This document shows, in pieces, positions 14,593 to 14,797 of a stretch of 14,797 bases of DNA. Source of the DNA: an uncultured Eubacterium sp. (GTDB lineage: Bacteria > Bacillota > Clostridia > Peptostreptococcales > Anaerovoracaceae). Numbering within the stretch: position 1 is the stretch's first letter; each line of letters starts with the position of its first letter. Position numbers and translations under genes: made by a program. The notes under the pieces are model-generated. The model was not told the origin of the DNA. It saw nothing but the letters and a program-made list of their open reading frames with translations, and did no database searches. The stretch is taken from contig CALCKF010000100.1 of the NCBI GenBank assembly GCA_937966095.1, forward strand, positions 1-14,797, given 5' to 3'.

Positions 14593-14797
14593 CTGGGAGC
14601 CATGTCCGAAGCGCTGCGCCCCGTGGCCTGCGCGCTTCCCACGGGCTTCGCCGCCGAGGCGTCCTGCATGATGGCCGGCGCCCCGGCGCTCCTGCCTCCC
14701 GCCGCCGCGGCTGCGCTTTGCGCCGCGTGGATCGCTGCAGGGGCAGCGTTCGCCGCATGGGCGCACCGCCGCTATGCGGGGCGGGTCGCCGCCATGG
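14581..14797 (+). CDS. Partial ORF of a high-GC organism, membrane protein-like (both ends missing)
   Basis: The frame starting at 14581 is open to the window end and gives 72 codons with about 83% G or C at the third position, as expected for real coding DNA of a high-GC genome. The peptide begins KPPLLGAMSEALRPVACALP and continues with alanine-rich hydrophobic stretches, then WAHRRYAGRVAAM. This pattern is loosely like the last two segments of an ABC-2-type transporter permease, but it is too short to assign. Codon use is completely unlike the rest of the window. The two other forward frames and the reverse frames give arginine/proline-rich text typical of shadows. Confidence 0.45.

Noticed and set aside
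14522..14758. Reverse-strand ORFs in the terminal high-GC block
   Set aside because: Arg/Pro-rich translations that also run across the composition junction. Such open frames are expected by chance in 77% GC DNA. The forward frame at 14581 has far more natural codon and residue use.

Overview
The window looks like chromosomal DNA of an anaerobic Bacillota bacterium of the class Clostridia. The evidence is AT-leaning coding DNA with heavy use of ATA (Ile) and AGA/AGG (Arg), strong AGGAGG-type ribosome binding sites, a clostridial-type thiS-thiF-thiG-thiH-tenI-thiE-thiD thiamine cluster with the oxygen-sensitive radical-SAM enzyme ThiH instead of the oxidase ThiO, a secA-prfB pair, and the start of a sodium-pumping decarboxylase beta subunit. 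I cannot place it to family. All real genes are on the + strand.

Region 1 (1-6436) is a thiamine (vitamin B1) operon that begins before the window. It holds the 3' end of thiS, then thiF, thiG, thiH, tenI, thiE and thiD, mostly overlapping or a few bases apart. ThiF adenylates the ThiS C-terminus, ThiH makes dehydroglycine from tyrosine, ThiG builds the thiazole phosphate, TenI aromatises it, ThiD makes HMP-PP and ThiE couples the two halves. thiC (HMP synthesis) is not in the window. A Nudix hydrolase and an AEC-family membrane transporter follow, and a clear intrinsic terminator closes the unit.

Region 2 (6437-14018) is a second unit behind an AT-rich regulatory region with a 16-bp perfect palindrome. 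It encodes a CNNM/CBS (CorC/HlyC-type) membrane protein, SecA, release factor 2 and a Tex-family S1 protein. The prfB gene uses the classic programmed +1 frameshift at an in-frame UGA, so its real start (10658) lies upstream of what an uninterrupted reading frame shows.

Region 3 (14019-14797) has a promoter region with repeat/operator-like sequence and a 5'-leader hairpin, then the first ~145 codons of a Na+-translocating decarboxylase beta subunit (oadB/gcdB type). At about 14580-14590 the sequence changes abruptly from ~45% to ~77% GC and the expected family sequence stops. The last ~217 bases read, in a different frame, like the end of a membrane protein from a high-GC organism. The best explanation is a chimeric assembly junction near a contig end, although a real insertion or recombination cannot be excluded from sequence alone.

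I saw no tRNA, rRNA, CRISPR array, insertion sequence or phage gene. The largest non-coding stretches are 6382-6576 and 14019-14150; both are described below.
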